Positions 1 through 10,563 of a DNA stretch of 64,000 nt are shown one piece after another. The translations under genes were made by a program, and so were the position numbers. The stretch spans positions 18,897,515 through 18,961,514 of the forward strand of contig CM077007.1 of NCBI GenBank assembly GCA_039090855.1, read 5' to 3'. This DNA is from Macrothele yani (taxonomy: Eukaryota > Arthropoda > Arachnida > Araneae > Macrothelidae). Position 1 is the stretch's first letter. Every line of letters starts with the position of its first letter. The notes under the pieces were generated by a model. It was not told the DNA's origin. It saw nothing but the letters and a program-made list of their open reading frames with translations, and did no database searches.

Positions 1-1055
1 TGTGAACCTGCTCCTGAAACAGTTGATCTAATGAAACAAGTTTACAAAGATAAATGTTTGGGTGAGTCAACAATTTTTAGATGGCACTGATTTGAAAAAA
101 GGGCGTTTGTCGGCAGAACTCGTGCCTAGGCTTGGTTGACCTGAAAGTGTTGTTATGGAGCATATTGTTAACACTGTTAGGGCAATCTTGCAAGAAGATT
201 GACAAATGACATGAGAAGGCATAGTGGTGTCAACTAATATTTCAAAAACATTGGCATTTTGCATTCTATGCGACAAATTACTGCTGCATTATGTGTGTTC
301 CAGAAGGGTACCTCATCACCTGACGAGAGAACAATTGTTAGCCAGAGTTCACGTTTGTCATGAGTGGAAACAAATGATTGCAAAGGATCCAAACATAGTA
401 ATAACTGCCGATGAAACATGTGTCCGCTATTTCAACCCCCTCACAAAGCACACAACGAGTGTCTGCAAACACACAGTCTTGCCTCTGAAAAAAATCCGCC
501 AAACCAAATCAGCTGGGAAGGTGATGATGATAATTTTATTTGATCATAAAGGTGTAATTAACCAGCATGCCGTTCCTCCTCAAATTACTGTCAATGCTGA
601 GTATTGCAATTCAGTCTTGAAGTGTCTGTGATGACACATAACGATTAAGCGACCGGAACTGGTGGGCAAGTGGACCCTACACCATAATAATGCCCGCCCA
701 CATGTGTCCGCTTGTGTGCAACAATATCTTACGAAATGCAGTACTGAAATCATGCCACAATCTGCCTACAGTCCTGATCTCACCCCATGCGATTTCTGAT
801 TGTTTCCAACAATGAAGAAGTTTCATGGCACAACATTCCACACAGATGCTGACGTTATTCAAGCTGTACAGGGGTCGCTAAAGCAGCTTCCACAAAATGC
901 CTTTGCCACATGTTTTGAAAAATGGACTGAACGAAGGGACCATTGCATATCATCCAAGGGAAGATACTTTGAGAAAGAATAACATATATTTTACTGTAGC
1001 TATATTCCTTCATTTTGTATGATTTCACTGTCAGTTTTTATGGAACGGCCATTGA
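1..1055 (+). pseudogene. Mariner-type transposase pseudogene, left edge cut off
   Basis: A decayed mariner element that begins before the window. Reading across frames gives the N-terminal helix-turn-helix region (PETVDLMKQVYKDK), the linker, then an open stretch at 224-631 with HLTREQLLARVHVCHEW, the first catalytic Asp in ITADETCVRYFNP and the block GKVMMIILFDHKGVI. Downstream comes HHNNARPH, where the usual second Asp (HDNARPH) is Asn, and SPDLTPCDF followed by a TGA near 798. The end near 1055 (TTTTTATGGAACGGCC) resembles a mariner terminus. With several stops and a lost catalytic Asp it cannot encode active enzyme. Family known: DDD cut-and-paste transposases acting at TA sites. Confidence 0.85.
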
Positions 1056-2437
1056 ATACACACACAATGATTTGCAATTGATAGCTGGCTTGAAGAATGA
1101 TTTTTTTCCCTTTGTACTCACAAATAAAAAAAAATTCATGGGCACTCAATACAGTTTTACCCATTGCTGCAGAATTTGGCCCTCCCTCCCCCCAAAAAGA
1201 GGTAAGAGTGGGATTCATACATGAAAGAGTTTCCTACCCATGTGATAAACCACATTGGAATGCAGTAAATGTACTAAATGGTAAAAAGTTGTAAATGCGA
1301 CTTCAAAAGTGTGGGTGGTCTCTTTTATGCAGGCCATTTCATAGGGCAACCCTGTACTGCCATCACTTTCAAGGTAGTAATGAGTGCTGATGCACAAACA
1401 CACAAACAAATAGCCATGCACATTCAAATAATCCATATGCTTCAAATACAGTAGTCCATTTATGCAGGCAAAGTGAGAAACAAACTAATAGAAGTGTGGC
1501 AAGGGAAGGGATGACAAAACATCTGTGGCAAGTTTCGTAGAAAATACTATGAACTAGAAATATTAAGAATGAGAATTTCACTTTTAGAATGGCAAATGAA
1601 AGGTACATACAGTAAGATTCTTTAATTCTTTTCTGTGCAGATGGTGGTCTAAAAAGGTTGTTTAGCATGCTTTGAAAACATGTGGTGCTCTGAGTGCACC
1701 AGTGGTTGGTGAACAGCAAAGTGGCAGTTCATCGGGGGAATTTTCAATATGCAGGTATTCAAGGAAATCTGTTACAGTAGGCAAAAAAGCAAGGGTTGGA
1801 GTTTAATAAGGCTCAGCTGTATCTGATGCATTTTAACATGTGTTTCGTGTGCAGCACCCAGAAATGCACACTGTCCTCCTGTGCTAAAGCAATAACTTCT
1901 ACATTTTGCAGAGGAGAAAAACAAAAGTTTGTTTACATAAATCTGCAGTGGGCATCAGTAATTTTATAAATATATATATATTTAACCAACCCACTGGTGT
2001 ATTGTACAGCACTGTATTGAAACAGTCTACGTCCCACCGGTGGGTCATAACACACTACAAAAAAGTCGCCAAAAACATTTCTGCAGCAAATGTGTTAAAT
2101 TGAGTAGTTTTAACTGGATTTGTCTGTTTATGTGCGTATATCAAGAGAGTGGTGTACAGTCTTCATTATTTAAGACATGTATTATCTTAAATTCTTTAAA
2201 GAATAGTCCAGATTGAAAATTATATTGCATGTAGACTTTAGTGAGGGGATTTTGTCTGCATAAATATATTGCAAATAAATATGAATCTTATTAACCTCGA
2301 AACAGAAAAATTTATATGATTATGATAAGTCAGTAATGGATACTGTCATAAAAAATATTCATATTTGGCAAGTGTTGGGAAGAGCTCTGTCAGTCTAGGA
2401 AGCATGCAGGAACAAAGATAAATTGGATGGCTTAGTG
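1056..2437. other. Intergenic or intronic DNA, nothing recognised
   Basis: AT-rich sequence with only short chance reading frames. I see no protein motif, tRNA, terminal inverted repeat or tandem array. It could lie in an upstream RIC1 intron, but no RIC1 exon was found left of 21408. Confidence 0.5.
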
Positions 2438-2732
2438 CAGGGATGGCGAACCTTCTCTGACTAGTGTTCCACCTGAAGTTTGCTTTACTGCTTTCAAATG
2501 TCTGGTGTGCCACCTCTTATTCACATTTTTTTTTTTTTCCCCTAACTGATGTTTCATCATGAAACTTTTTTGCGAATACCATCAAAATGATATTAACAGA
2601 ATGTAAGCAGGTGAGTTAAGACTAAGGCAATTTCAATTTGAACCTTGTTTAATTTATAAGAAGATAACTGAAAAATCCCTTACATAATCACCTTGTTGCT
2701 GAATGCTACTAGCCAAGGCATTTATGTTCAGT

Positions 2733-3192
2733 TCATAACCTGTTGCCTTCAAAGTTATAGACACCATCAGTAGTCACTGACACTATTTTATTTAAGTCAA
2801 TCCCTATTTTTTCTACCAATTCTTGCTTCTTCACTTCACACATTATATCTTTCCGTGTGATCGTAGTTGGCAAACTCAACAATTTAATTAATTCCTCCCT
2901 CATCACATTTCCACAAGGGATTCTAACAAAAACAGCTAACCTTGCTTTCATCAAGACATATTGAAAACATATCGGCATTGTTTAAATCAGATTTAATTTG
3001 GTCTGAAACATCTGCACTCCTTCTTGTTATTCTATCTTTGGCATAGTTCCCAATGGCTGGCATTTCCTCAGTTCTATTCACAATTTGTTGCTTGTTGGGA
3101 AAATCTTCAAATAATGTGTCAGACATGGCTAAGAAAGTTGCCTTCAAAAAATCACCACCACAAAGCGGGTTCCTATGATGTGCTATACAGAG
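2733..3192 (-). pseudogene. hAT transposase, core fragment (GTF2IRD2-like)
   Basis: The - strand encodes CIAHHRNPLCGGDFLKATFL, then a DFPNKQQIV segment, then MFSICLDES, the usual first catalytic Asp block of hAT enzymes. After a frameshift near 2940 it continues with RLAVFVRIPCGNV, EELIKLLSLPTT and KIVSVTTDGVYNFEG. The order matches the LDEST, LAVFVR and LVSVTTDGAPSM words of GTF2IRD2-type hAT proteins. The C-terminal half, including the dimerisation region, is not present. Broken by the frameshift and by the insertion at 3193. Confidence 0.8.
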
Positions 3193-3297
3193 CAGACATG
3201 CCAACTCTCCGGGTTTAGGCCGATAATGCCGGATTTTATTACACTTCCCGGAATTCCGGATTAGAAATTAATATTGCCGGATTCCATCGTGATTACT

Positions 3298-3432
3298 GTA
3301 GCGTAAATTAAAAAGTAATGAGAAAGGTTCGAAGTTCTCCAAGGCATCGGAGAACTTCGTTGATTAACGTAGCGTAAATTAAAAAGTAAAGAGGAGAAAA
3401 AGTTCGAAGTTCTCCGAGGCATCGGTTCATTA
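3298..3432. repeat. Two-copy tandem duplication, about 65-70 bp unit
   Basis: Two adjacent copies start with GTAGCGTAAATTAAAAAGTA (3298 and 3369), and both carry GTTCGAAGTTCTCC followed by GGCATCGG. The first copy also has a GAGAACTTCG arm that pairs with CGAAGTTCTC. They lie in the 5' untranslated part of the nested BED-finger element. Confidence 0.8.
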
Positions 3433-3691
3433 GCGGAGAAGCGACCTTTCCCTTCTGAGTCAGCATCAAGCAGTTTTGCTCTGCGTTGACAGCGATGTTT
3501 ACTCTTCTGTCTGTTAATGATCTCTGGCGCTGCAGGCACGTAGTAGGAGTAGGCGTGGCCTTAGCGTGCACCGTACATACTGGCGCAGATTTTTATCGGA
3601 AACGCGCAGTAGTGTTTTGGTTTCTTTTATGTACTTCGTCTGTCTTCACAGGAATTTCTGAGAACTTTTTGTGCACGTGTTTAATCAAGCG

Positions 3692-4130
3692 ATGGCTGGT
3701 AGAAAATATCAGTCTATTTTTAAGAAGTATACGACAGATTATCCGCCAGATTATCCATGTATAATCGAATCAAGGAAGCACCAACAATTTTCCTTTTGCT
3801 CTATTTGTAGGTGTGATTTTTCCGTTGTCCACAAGGGCAAAGGATATATCATTAATCACATTCGTACGCAAAAACACGTGGACAATTCTAAGTGCGTGGA
3901 AAATAACAAAACATTAAATTTTGCTCGAGATAGTTCCTCTTCCGATGCCATTATCCATGCTGAGTGCTTGTTTACTTCATTCCTCGTGTAACATAACTTA
4001 CCTTTAAGCTGTGCTGACCATGCAAGTGTGCTTTTTAAGAAAATATTCCCAGATAGTAACATTGCAAAAAAATATGCGTGTGACAGGAAAAAAACATTGT
4101 GCGTTGTTGCCGAAATCTTAAAAAATAGAC
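3692..4130 (+). pseudogene. BED-type zinc finger transposase, N-terminal part
   Basis: ATG at 3692 opens a 99-residue frame with FCSICRCDF and HIRTQKH, a C-x2-C...H-x5-H finger of the BED type used by transposases to bind their own ends. The frame stops at 3989 (TAA), but the same frame then reads HNLPLSCADHASVLF and IFPDSNIAKKYACD up to about 4130, so the stop looks like a point change in a Glu codon. The catalytic core is missing. Probably the front of a hAT-like transposase whose rear was lost to internal deletion. Confidence 0.7.
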
Positions 4131-4656
4131 TTGCATACTTGCCAACTTTTACGGATTTCTGCTTAATTTTATGGATAGAGGTCTTTTTTAACAGATTTTT
4201 TTAATATTTCCATTACTCAATCGAAATATTTCAACCCCCTGCAACCGTCCACTTAGATTTTCTACCAGACCTTACGAGTGCTGTGTCACGCGATGATGTC
4301 ATATTTGACTCGCTGCTTCGTGACATCGTGCAGTAGCTCTCTCTCTCTCTCTCCACAGTAGTGCTCAAGTGATGTGCCGACGAAAGTTCGCCAAAATGCG
4401 TAATTGCGCATTTAGTACGCATCGGGAATTTTTCTCGATGCGTAAAACTATACCTCAGGAATTTTTTTCTCGCGCGTAAAACTACGCCTCGAATAATTTT
4501 ACCAATTCGTAAAAATGCACATCGGGACGTTACTTTGCCTTTCAGAAACGGAAGTAAACAAAATAAAGATTTTCTCCGTAATCATAATTTCTTTTTCCTG
4601 TGATGTTGTCTCTGTCCAGTATTGTTGTTATATATTGTTTTATTCCAAAAATATTT

Positions 4657-4710
4657 GTATTTCAGTTTAAAAATGGAGGAAAACTTTCCTCCATTTTTAA
4701 ACTGAAATAC
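4657..4710. repeat. Perfect 54-bp palindrome
   Basis: Arms of 26 bases (4657-4682 and 4685-4710) are exact reverse complements around a 2-base centre. Outer bases read GTATTTCAG and inner bases read GGAGGAAA. Such an intact palindrome is unstable over time, so it is probably recent. It lies inside the nested BED-finger element. Confidence 0.95.
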
Positions 4711-4864
4711 AGTTTAAAAATTGGAAATTCGACGGCGAAAAATTTTTGCTGTAATCTTTAAGCATGAGAGTGCAATGGCTTCGAGGAATTTCTCCTTTTC
4801 CGTCATAATTTGGGTTATCCTCCAGACCGATGCATAACTTAACAGACATTTTTTAAATATTTTT

Positions 4865-5078
4865 TTTGATTGGAGGTTTAACGATCACCGTGAGCAACTC
4901 AATGGGCTGTAAGCAGTCGCCCATCCCTAATTTAGGGTCACTGGTTCCAGGGAAGGGAGAGAGCTTGTGCCGCAAGACAAACACAACATCCATGCCTCAC
5001 CGGGATTCGAACCCGGACCCCTTACGGACGAATGATCAACGGCCATCGCTTAGACCACTGCGCCACCGGGGCGGCAAC
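4865..5078 (-). mobile_element. tRNA-derived SINE, first of a tandem pair
   Basis: On the - strand the unit starts with a tRNA-like head: GGTGGCGCAGTGGTCTAAGC (A box) and GGGTTCGAATCCCGG (B box), the internal promoter of RNA polymerase III. A body of about 130 bases follows, ending in AAACCTCCAATCAAA plus an A run. The head resembles a class II tRNA with a long variable arm (Leu or Ser type). Confidence 0.8.
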
Positions 5079-5084
5079 TCTTTC

Positions 5085-5297
5085 TTTGATTGGAGGTTTA
5101 ACGACCACTGTGAGTAACTCAATGGGCTATAAGCAGTCTCCCGTCCCTAATTTAGGGCCACTGGTTCCAGGGAAGGGAGAGTCAGTGCCGTAAGACAAAC
5201 ACAACATCTATGCCTCACCGGTATTCGAACCCGGACCCCTTATGGACAAATAATCAGAGGCCATCGCTTAGACCACTGCGCCACCGGGGTGGCAAAT
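5085..5297 (-). mobile_element. tRNA-derived SINE, second of a tandem pair
   Basis: Same orientation, boxes and body as the copy at 4865-5078, with about 10% differences by eye (for example ACCACT for ATCACC, TATGGACAAATAAT for TACGGACGAATGAT). The two are separated by a few bases, so this is a head-to-tail dimer. The difference level says the units are not a recent tandem duplication of one another. Confidence 0.8.
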
Positions 5298-5469
5298 ATA
5301 TATATATTTTTTTAACAGAAATTTTTTTTACATTTTTTATATGCCTTAACGTAACATTAGTGCTTCAAATTATGTCCATTGATATTTCAAACATACAAAA
5401 GTAAGCTTGCAGGATTTTCGTAGAAAATTGCAGGATTTTCTCTTTTTAAGGTTGGCAAGTATGACAGAG

Positions 5470-5560
5470 AAAAAGATGAAAACTAGCCTCAGTGTGATAC
5501 AAATTTCTTTCTCAGTGTGATATTATTCCTTGGCCTGAAAGAAGATGCACAACAATTTGA
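5470..5560 (-). pseudogene. hAT transposase, N-terminal piece beyond the nested element
   Basis: The - strand reads EASFHLFLC, directly continuous with CIAHHRNPL at 3192 once the nested element is removed. Upstream are words such as LSSGQGNN and RKKFVSH in shifting frames, with a TGA. A short duplicated stretch (ATCACACTGAG twice) explains part of the frame loss. Confidence 0.65.
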
Positions 5561-5676
5561 TTGTTCAATACAAATTTGGAAGATATGAATCTGTTTATTA
5601 GTGTATGATAAATATGACATGGATGTTATCTGACTTAACATCCGTGATTCATATCTCCCAAATTTGTATTGTACAA
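5561..5676. repeat. Inverted repeat, 31-bp arms
   Basis: 5561-5591 is the near-perfect reverse complement of 5646-5676 (core CAATACAAATTTGG against CCAAATTTGTATTG). A smaller inner hairpin pairs CATGGATGTTA with TAACATCCGTG. Probably a small foldback MITE inserted in the N-terminal region of the hAT element. Confidence 0.8.
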
Positions 5677-6552
5677 TGGTGTAATCCTATATTTCATTCA
5701 TGGATTATTTCATCCATTAATTTGATTGTTTTTCATATAGTTTCACTTTTCATGAAATGTACTCCTTCTTTCTTCATTTGACATGGAACAAACGCCTCTC
5801 AAAATGAAGCATTACGTTGCATGTGTGGGACACCACTGTTTCCATACACAGGCAACAGAATTCTTTTTTTTTTCTATCACTCTGAACTACAGTGTCTGCT
5901 GTTCTTGAAATACTCGGCCACGATCTTTGTTGTCTTTGTTAAGTTTTTTTTTTTTTTTAGCACCGAAAACATGTTTTCATGGTCCCTATACAAAAACGCC
6001 AGCAAGAAAGCAATTCCAATACCCAAGAAAAATAAGCAGTAGCTACAAACAAATCAACCTTCACTGATAAACAGAAACTCTGGAGTGGCATCACAGTGTT
6101 AATTTGTAAATCTGAAATCTCTCCGTTCATTGTTCAAGGTTACTTTCAGTTCTCACAGGAACTCACAGTATCTTGTGTGTCTTCCTCTCTGATTGGTTTT
6201 CTTTCCTTCCCACAAAGGGGGAGGGGGCTTGAGCCGACGCAGGTGTGGTCAACTTGTGGTGGAAGTCCATTGGAGCGGAATTAAAAAGTAATAATAATTG
6301 CGTATGCACGATGCTTGTCTTTTGGGAATTAATGTTTAAAGCAATTAAATAAAGTGAGGTTGATTTACTATCCTTTTGGGGGACACATCTTGGCTAGATT
6401 AATTTCTTGTCAGAGCTTGGTTATTTGTGAGAACCCGCTACAGACATGCTGTCGAAAAATTGTTTTCAAAAAACTAAACTTTTATTTAATGTTAATGTTT
6501 TCATACCAACATGCCACCCAGTGGCACATGTGTCATAGGTTTGCCATCCCTG

Positions 6553-6818
6553 GCCAAGTACAATTGAGTGATTGAATAGCGGAAAGGAATTTTTGGCTAA
6601 GTAGTTTTAATATTTTGTAATTTCTATCATTTTTACCTCTGAATGAAGAATGTAAGAACCAATGCACTAGAATTCTGGTGATTTCTAAGTTCACACACAC
6701 AAATATTATATTTCTCGTGGATAAATAGTTTAATTTGTAAAGGTGAGATGGTTTAGTTTTTGCTCAAGCATATATGAATTAAGTTTGCTGCTGCATTACA
6801 TGGTAACTGTTAATACTA
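6553..6818. other. Spacer, no gene seen
   Basis: AT-rich spacer between the hAT terminus and the foldback element. It includes AAGGTGAGATGGT at 6740-6752, repeated at 10752-10764 (see findings). Confidence 0.5.
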
Positions 6819-7335
6819 TCATCAAAGAATAAATGCTATTCTTCTTGAATTTCTGTTTCACACGTTATAACTATAATGTCTTGACCGAGGAAGGCAACAT
6901 GCAATCTATTACTCCTAAGTACCGGTATGCAGTTTCTAATGATAACTATAATGCAAACTCATCATTTCTTTAGTTGAAAATCCAACTTGCTGCAGCTGGA
7001 ATTAAACATTGGGATATATATCACATCATCAAATGAACACACGAAAGCTATTGATAAAAAAGAAAGAAATAAAAACCTTTAAAATGGAATAAAAATTGAA
7101 TAAAAGCACACAAATAGATCACCTACCACTGATGAAGGCTGTAGCTTATTCTGCTGAAGCATGTTTGAAGTGATGGAGGAGGGTTCACGTGTGAACGTTG
7201 ATGAGCTTTCAAGTTCTTTGCATGCTTTTATTCGATTTTTATTCCATTTTTAAAGGTTTAAACTTCATTCATTTTTATCAAGTGCCGTCGTGTTCATGCA
7301 ATATGATATGATATATATCATCATCATCATCATCG

Positions 7336-9110
7336 TCAACCATTATCAATCCACTGCTGGACGAAGGTCTCCCCAAGTTTCCTCCACAACGGTCTGTCTT
7401 GTGCCAGTCTCCTCCATGTCACCCCTGCATACTTTCGAATTTCATCCACCCATCTCCCATGTGGTCTTCTTCTGGGTCTTTTCCTGTCCCTTGGAATCCA
7501 ATCTAAAATTTCGGCTGTCCATCGATGATCTGTCCTTCTGGCAGTATGTCCAGCCCATTGCCATTTCAGGGATTTAACTCTGATCACGATGTCTTCCACT
7601 CTTGTCATTTTTCGGATCCACGAGTTCCTCTTCTTATCTCTCCTGGTTATACCAAGCATGCACCTCTCCATGCTGCTTTGAGTTGTCTGCAGCCTTTGCA
7701 TGTCTCTTTTAGTTAAGGTCCACGTCTCTGCACCATACGTAAGCACTGGAAGGATGCATTGATCAAACACTTTTCTTTTAAGACATAATGGCATATTGCT
7801 CTTGAAAATTATGCTGTTTCTTCCAAAAGCTCTCCAGGCAAGTTTTGTACGCCGATTAATTTCTTCATCAATGTGACCCTCACTTGATATCTGCTGTCCA
7901 AGATAAACGTACGTGTCTGTTATCTCCAGCTTTTCTCCATCAATCGATAAATCTTCATTTCTTGTAAAAGCATTGAACATCACTTTTGTCTTCTGAAAGT
8001 TCATTTTTAATCCCACTTCTTTACTCTTGTCAGCAAGTTCCTGGATCATACTCTGCAGCTCTGATGGGGTAGTTGCAAAAATGACTACGTCATCAGCAAA
8101 ACGAAGGTGGGTTAGATAATCTCCATTAATCTTTATCCCCTTGTTTTCCCAGCTCAGCGACTGAAAAACACCCTCCAATGTGGCATTAAAGAGCTTCGGA
8201 GATATGGTGTCGCCTTGTCTCACTCCCTTTCCAATTTTTACGTGTGTTGTATTTTCAAACAGCCTAATCTTTGCACTTGCATTTTCATAGATGTTATTAA
8301 TAATATTAATGTATGCATCTTCAATACCTTGCAGGTTTTCAGAGCCATTGTAACTGCTGATGGTTTCACCGAATCAAAGGCTTTTTTTCATAATCGATAA
8401 AAGCCATGCACAATGGAAGTTCATATTCCCTCGCTCTTTCAATTAGTTCTCTCAGCACGTGGATATGATCTATTGTGCTGTAGCCACTCCTGAATCCAGC
8501 TTGTTCTCTCGGTTGAGCCATGTCCAGTGTTACCTTCAAGCGGTGTGAAAGAACTTTAGTGAAGATTTTATAAACTACTGATAGGAGGCTGATAGGTCTG
8601 TAGTTTCCGAGATCCTCAATGTCACCTTTCTTATGTAGCAGGATCATTGTAGCGGTGTTCCAATCCTCAGGAATCTTTCCTTCATTAAGGCATCGAGTGA
8701 AAATTTGGGCGAGTACTGTTTCGATTTCTCCACTTGCTTCTTGTATGATGTCTACAGTAATTCCATCTTCTCCTGGAGCTTTTCCTCGCTTCATGTTCTT
8801 GATTGCATGTGCAACTTCTGCTGGAAGGACTGGAGGAACTCTGGTACTGGTATCTTTCATGATGTCTGGAGTGCATATATCATCCCTTTCATATAATTTG
8901 GAGTAGAAATCTTTCACTCTTGTCAAAATTTCTGCCTCTATTTCTTGTTACAGAACCATCTTCTTTTCTCAGTGCCATAATCTGTTTTCTTCCCTTACTG
9001 AGATGTCCCTTTGCTATCTTTAGGCTTTGGTTGTTTTCAATTGCTTTCCTCACTAGTTCACAGTTGAATTTTCTTACGTCTTCAGTGATACTTTTCTTAC
9101 TGTCTTGCAT
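7336..9110 (-). pseudogene. RTE reverse transcriptase region, frameshifted
   Basis: Reading down the - strand: GKAPGEDGITVDIIQEA, LHKKGDIEDLGNYRPISLLS, EQAGFRSGYSTIDHI and MAFIDYEKK, then a break at the T run near 8385. It continues as GKGVRQGDTISPKLFNAT and LRFADDVVIFA with the catalytic FADD, then VGLKMNFQKTKVMF, DTYVYLGQQIS and the C-terminal WAGHTARRTDHRW and QQWIDNG. Frameshifts near 9100, 8920 and 8385 split what should be one protein with the upstream endonuclease. All active-site residues remain, so the decay is light. Confidence 0.85.
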
Positions 9111-10300
9111 AGCTCTATATATTCCACTTTGGAAGTCACATCTTCTTTAGTTGTCCTCATCTCTCTTCTTTTTTGCATCAACATTTTGGTTTTTCCTGAT
9201 AATTTGTTCACATGCAACTTGTTCTTAGACCCAGCTAATTTTGTTGCTGTTTCCATAAGAGCTTTGGTTACTTTTCTGTTAACTTCAGAGATGTCCACTT
9301 CTTCCGATGTTAGGCCTTCTAAAGCAGAGAACCTGTTCTTCAGTTCTAACTTGAAGGTATTATGGTGTTTTTTAAGGTTGGTTATGTCAATAGATTTTGT
9401 TTGTCTTATGAGCTTGCCACGTTCAAGTTTAGTGTTGAGGTGCATCTTACATCTCACCAATCTATGGTCACTACCTGTGTTGAACTTGTTCAGCACACTG
9501 CAGTCTTCTATGACGAATTTTTTGTTACACATAATAAAATCAATTTCACTTGTCGTCCTATTTGAATGTCTCCATGTCCATTTCCTGTGTGGCTTTTTCT
9601 TGAAGAAGGAGTTCAAGATGAAAAACCCTTCTGCCTCTGCAAACTCAACGAGAGTATTTCCACGCTGGTTTCTGTTGCCGTGACCGAATTTACCTACTGA
9701 AGTTTCATTCTGTTGCCGTTGCCCTATTTTTGCATTGAAATCTCCCATAATTATTTTCAAGTGCTGCTTACCTTTATTATTTAGATGACAAATTTCCTCA
9801 TAAAATTCTTCAATTTCTTCTTCAGGATGACTTGTGGTGGGTGCATAAGTTTGAATAATCTGAGCCTGGTATCTTTTCGAGAGTTGGATAACAAGTCGTG
9901 CAGCTCTGTCAGAGGAACTTTCAACTTCTACAACTTTATCCTTCAGTTTCTTGTTTATTATAAATCCAACACCACTAGTTCTGCCAGTATCTGTCCCACG
10001 ATAGTAGAAGAGATGTCCACTTTTCAGTTCGATGAGATCTTCTCCTTTTCTCCTTACCTCACTTAGCCCCACGATGTCCCACTTGATCCTTTGTAGTTCC
10101 TCTTCCAATTCAAGAAGCCTTGAATCAGAAGATAGGGAGCGTCCATTGTAAGTAGCCAAGGTCAGCATCAGATGGCAGCCTAGTCCGGTCCTCCGGGGAT
10201 TCTTAGCACCCTCTGCCTTCATGTCGCACTGGCCGCTGCCTTGGCCAGGTACATTCCAGCTGCCGTAGACTGAGGGCCAAGATTTAAGTTGTGGAATCAT
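9074..10300 (-). CDS. RTE endonuclease domain (APE type), open frame
   Basis: A 408-residue open frame. From about residue 47: TLATYNGRSLSS, then VGLSEVRRKGE, IQTYAPTTSHP, IIMGDFNAKIGQ, TSEIDFIMCN and NTGSDHRLVRCK. These are the ordered metal- and DNA-binding motifs of AP-endonuclease-like LINE nucleases. The final residues after SKVEYIELCKTVRK are out of frame relative to the reverse transcriptase. Closest in wording to proteins often annotated as craniofacial development protein 2-like, which are RTE/BovB-type elements. Confidence 0.85.
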   Translation of the reverse strand: MIPQLKSWPSVYGSWNVPGQGSGQCDMKAEGAKNPRRTGLGCHLMLTLATYNGRSLSSDSRLLELEEELQRIKWDIVGLSEVRRKGEDLIELKSGHLFYYRGTDTGRTSGVGFIINKKLKDKVVEVESSSDRAARLVIQLSKRYQAQIIQTYAPTTSHPEEEIEEFYEEICHLNNKGKQHLKIIMGDFNAKIGQRQQNETSVGKFGHGNRNQRGNTLVEFAEAEGFFILNSFFKKKPHRKWTWRHSNRTTSEIDFIMCNKKFVIEDCSVLNKFNTGSDHRLVRCKMHLNTKLERGKLIRQTKSIDITNLKKHHNTFKLELKNRFSALEGLTSEEVDISEVNRKVTKALMETATKLAGSKNKLHVNKLSGKTKMLMQKRREMRTTKEDVTSKVEYIELCKTVRKVSLKT

Positions 10301-10510
10301 TTTGGAGGGGTTTGGCCATAACTCACCACGCTGGCCAAGCGGGTTGGTGAGTGTGGGATAGAATTTCCTCTAATCCCGATGATATAGTTATACCGCTATT
10401 GGCGGTCGTCAGAGCCCCTTTAGTGGGAACAGGATGCACCACGAGAAGGCGGGGTTGACATTTGTCAAGGAGAGGCTGTGATGTTACGCATCACCTGACC
10501 TTACATCCCA

Positions 10511-10563
<53 letters not shown>

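Larger units (their letters stand above)
3193..5463 (+). mobile_element. BED-finger transposon nested in the hAT element
   Basis: Left end CAGACATGCCAACTCT and right end complementing CATACTTGCCAACCTT form an imperfect inverted repeat. The hexamer ACAGAG lies directly outside both ends (3187-3192 and 5464-5469). Removing 3193-5463 plus one ACAGAG restores an open frame in the surrounding hAT gene. Inside are a transposase N-terminus (3692-4130), a partial tandem duplication, a second left-end-like sequence at 4139, a perfect palindrome and two SINEs. Superfamily is uncertain: probably hAT-like, although 6 bp is shorter than the usual 8-bp hAT duplication. Confidence 0.7.
2438..6552 (-). mobile_element. 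hAT transposon, GTF2IRD2-like, with a nested insertion
   Basis: The ends form an inverted repeat: CAGGGATGGCGAACCTT at 2438, and at 6552 the complement of CAGGGATGGCAAACCTATG. Such CAGGG(A/T)TGGC ends belong to hAT elements related to the vertebrate GTF2IRD2/ZBED group. Transposase fragments run on the - strand inside (2733-3192 and 5470-5560) and are separated by a second element at 3193-5463. Flanking 8-mers GCTTAGTG and GCCAAGTA agree at 5 of 8 positions, so the target duplication, if real, has decayed. Confidence 0.75.
7319..10509 (-). mobile_element. RTE-type LINE, essentially full length
   Basis: A 3.19-kb retrotransposon on the - strand, flanked by an 11-bp direct repeat ATGATATATAT (7308-7318 and 10510-10520). 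It has a 5' leader, an APE endonuclease, a reverse transcriptase and a short microsatellite tail (GAT)n, the typical end of RTE elements, which lack poly(A). Target-primed reverse transcription by its own protein explains the duplication. Boundaries in AT repeats could be off by a few bases. Confidence 0.85.

Noticed and set aside
5210..5404. Open frames reading SNPDPLWTNNQRPSLRPLRHRGG
   Set aside because: This is the translated tRNA head of the SINE, a common false protein in genomes rich in such repeats.
9105..9683. A 192-residue + strand open frame
   Set aside because: Shadow of the RTE endonuclease on the opposite strand; low-complexity hydrophobic translation with no motif.
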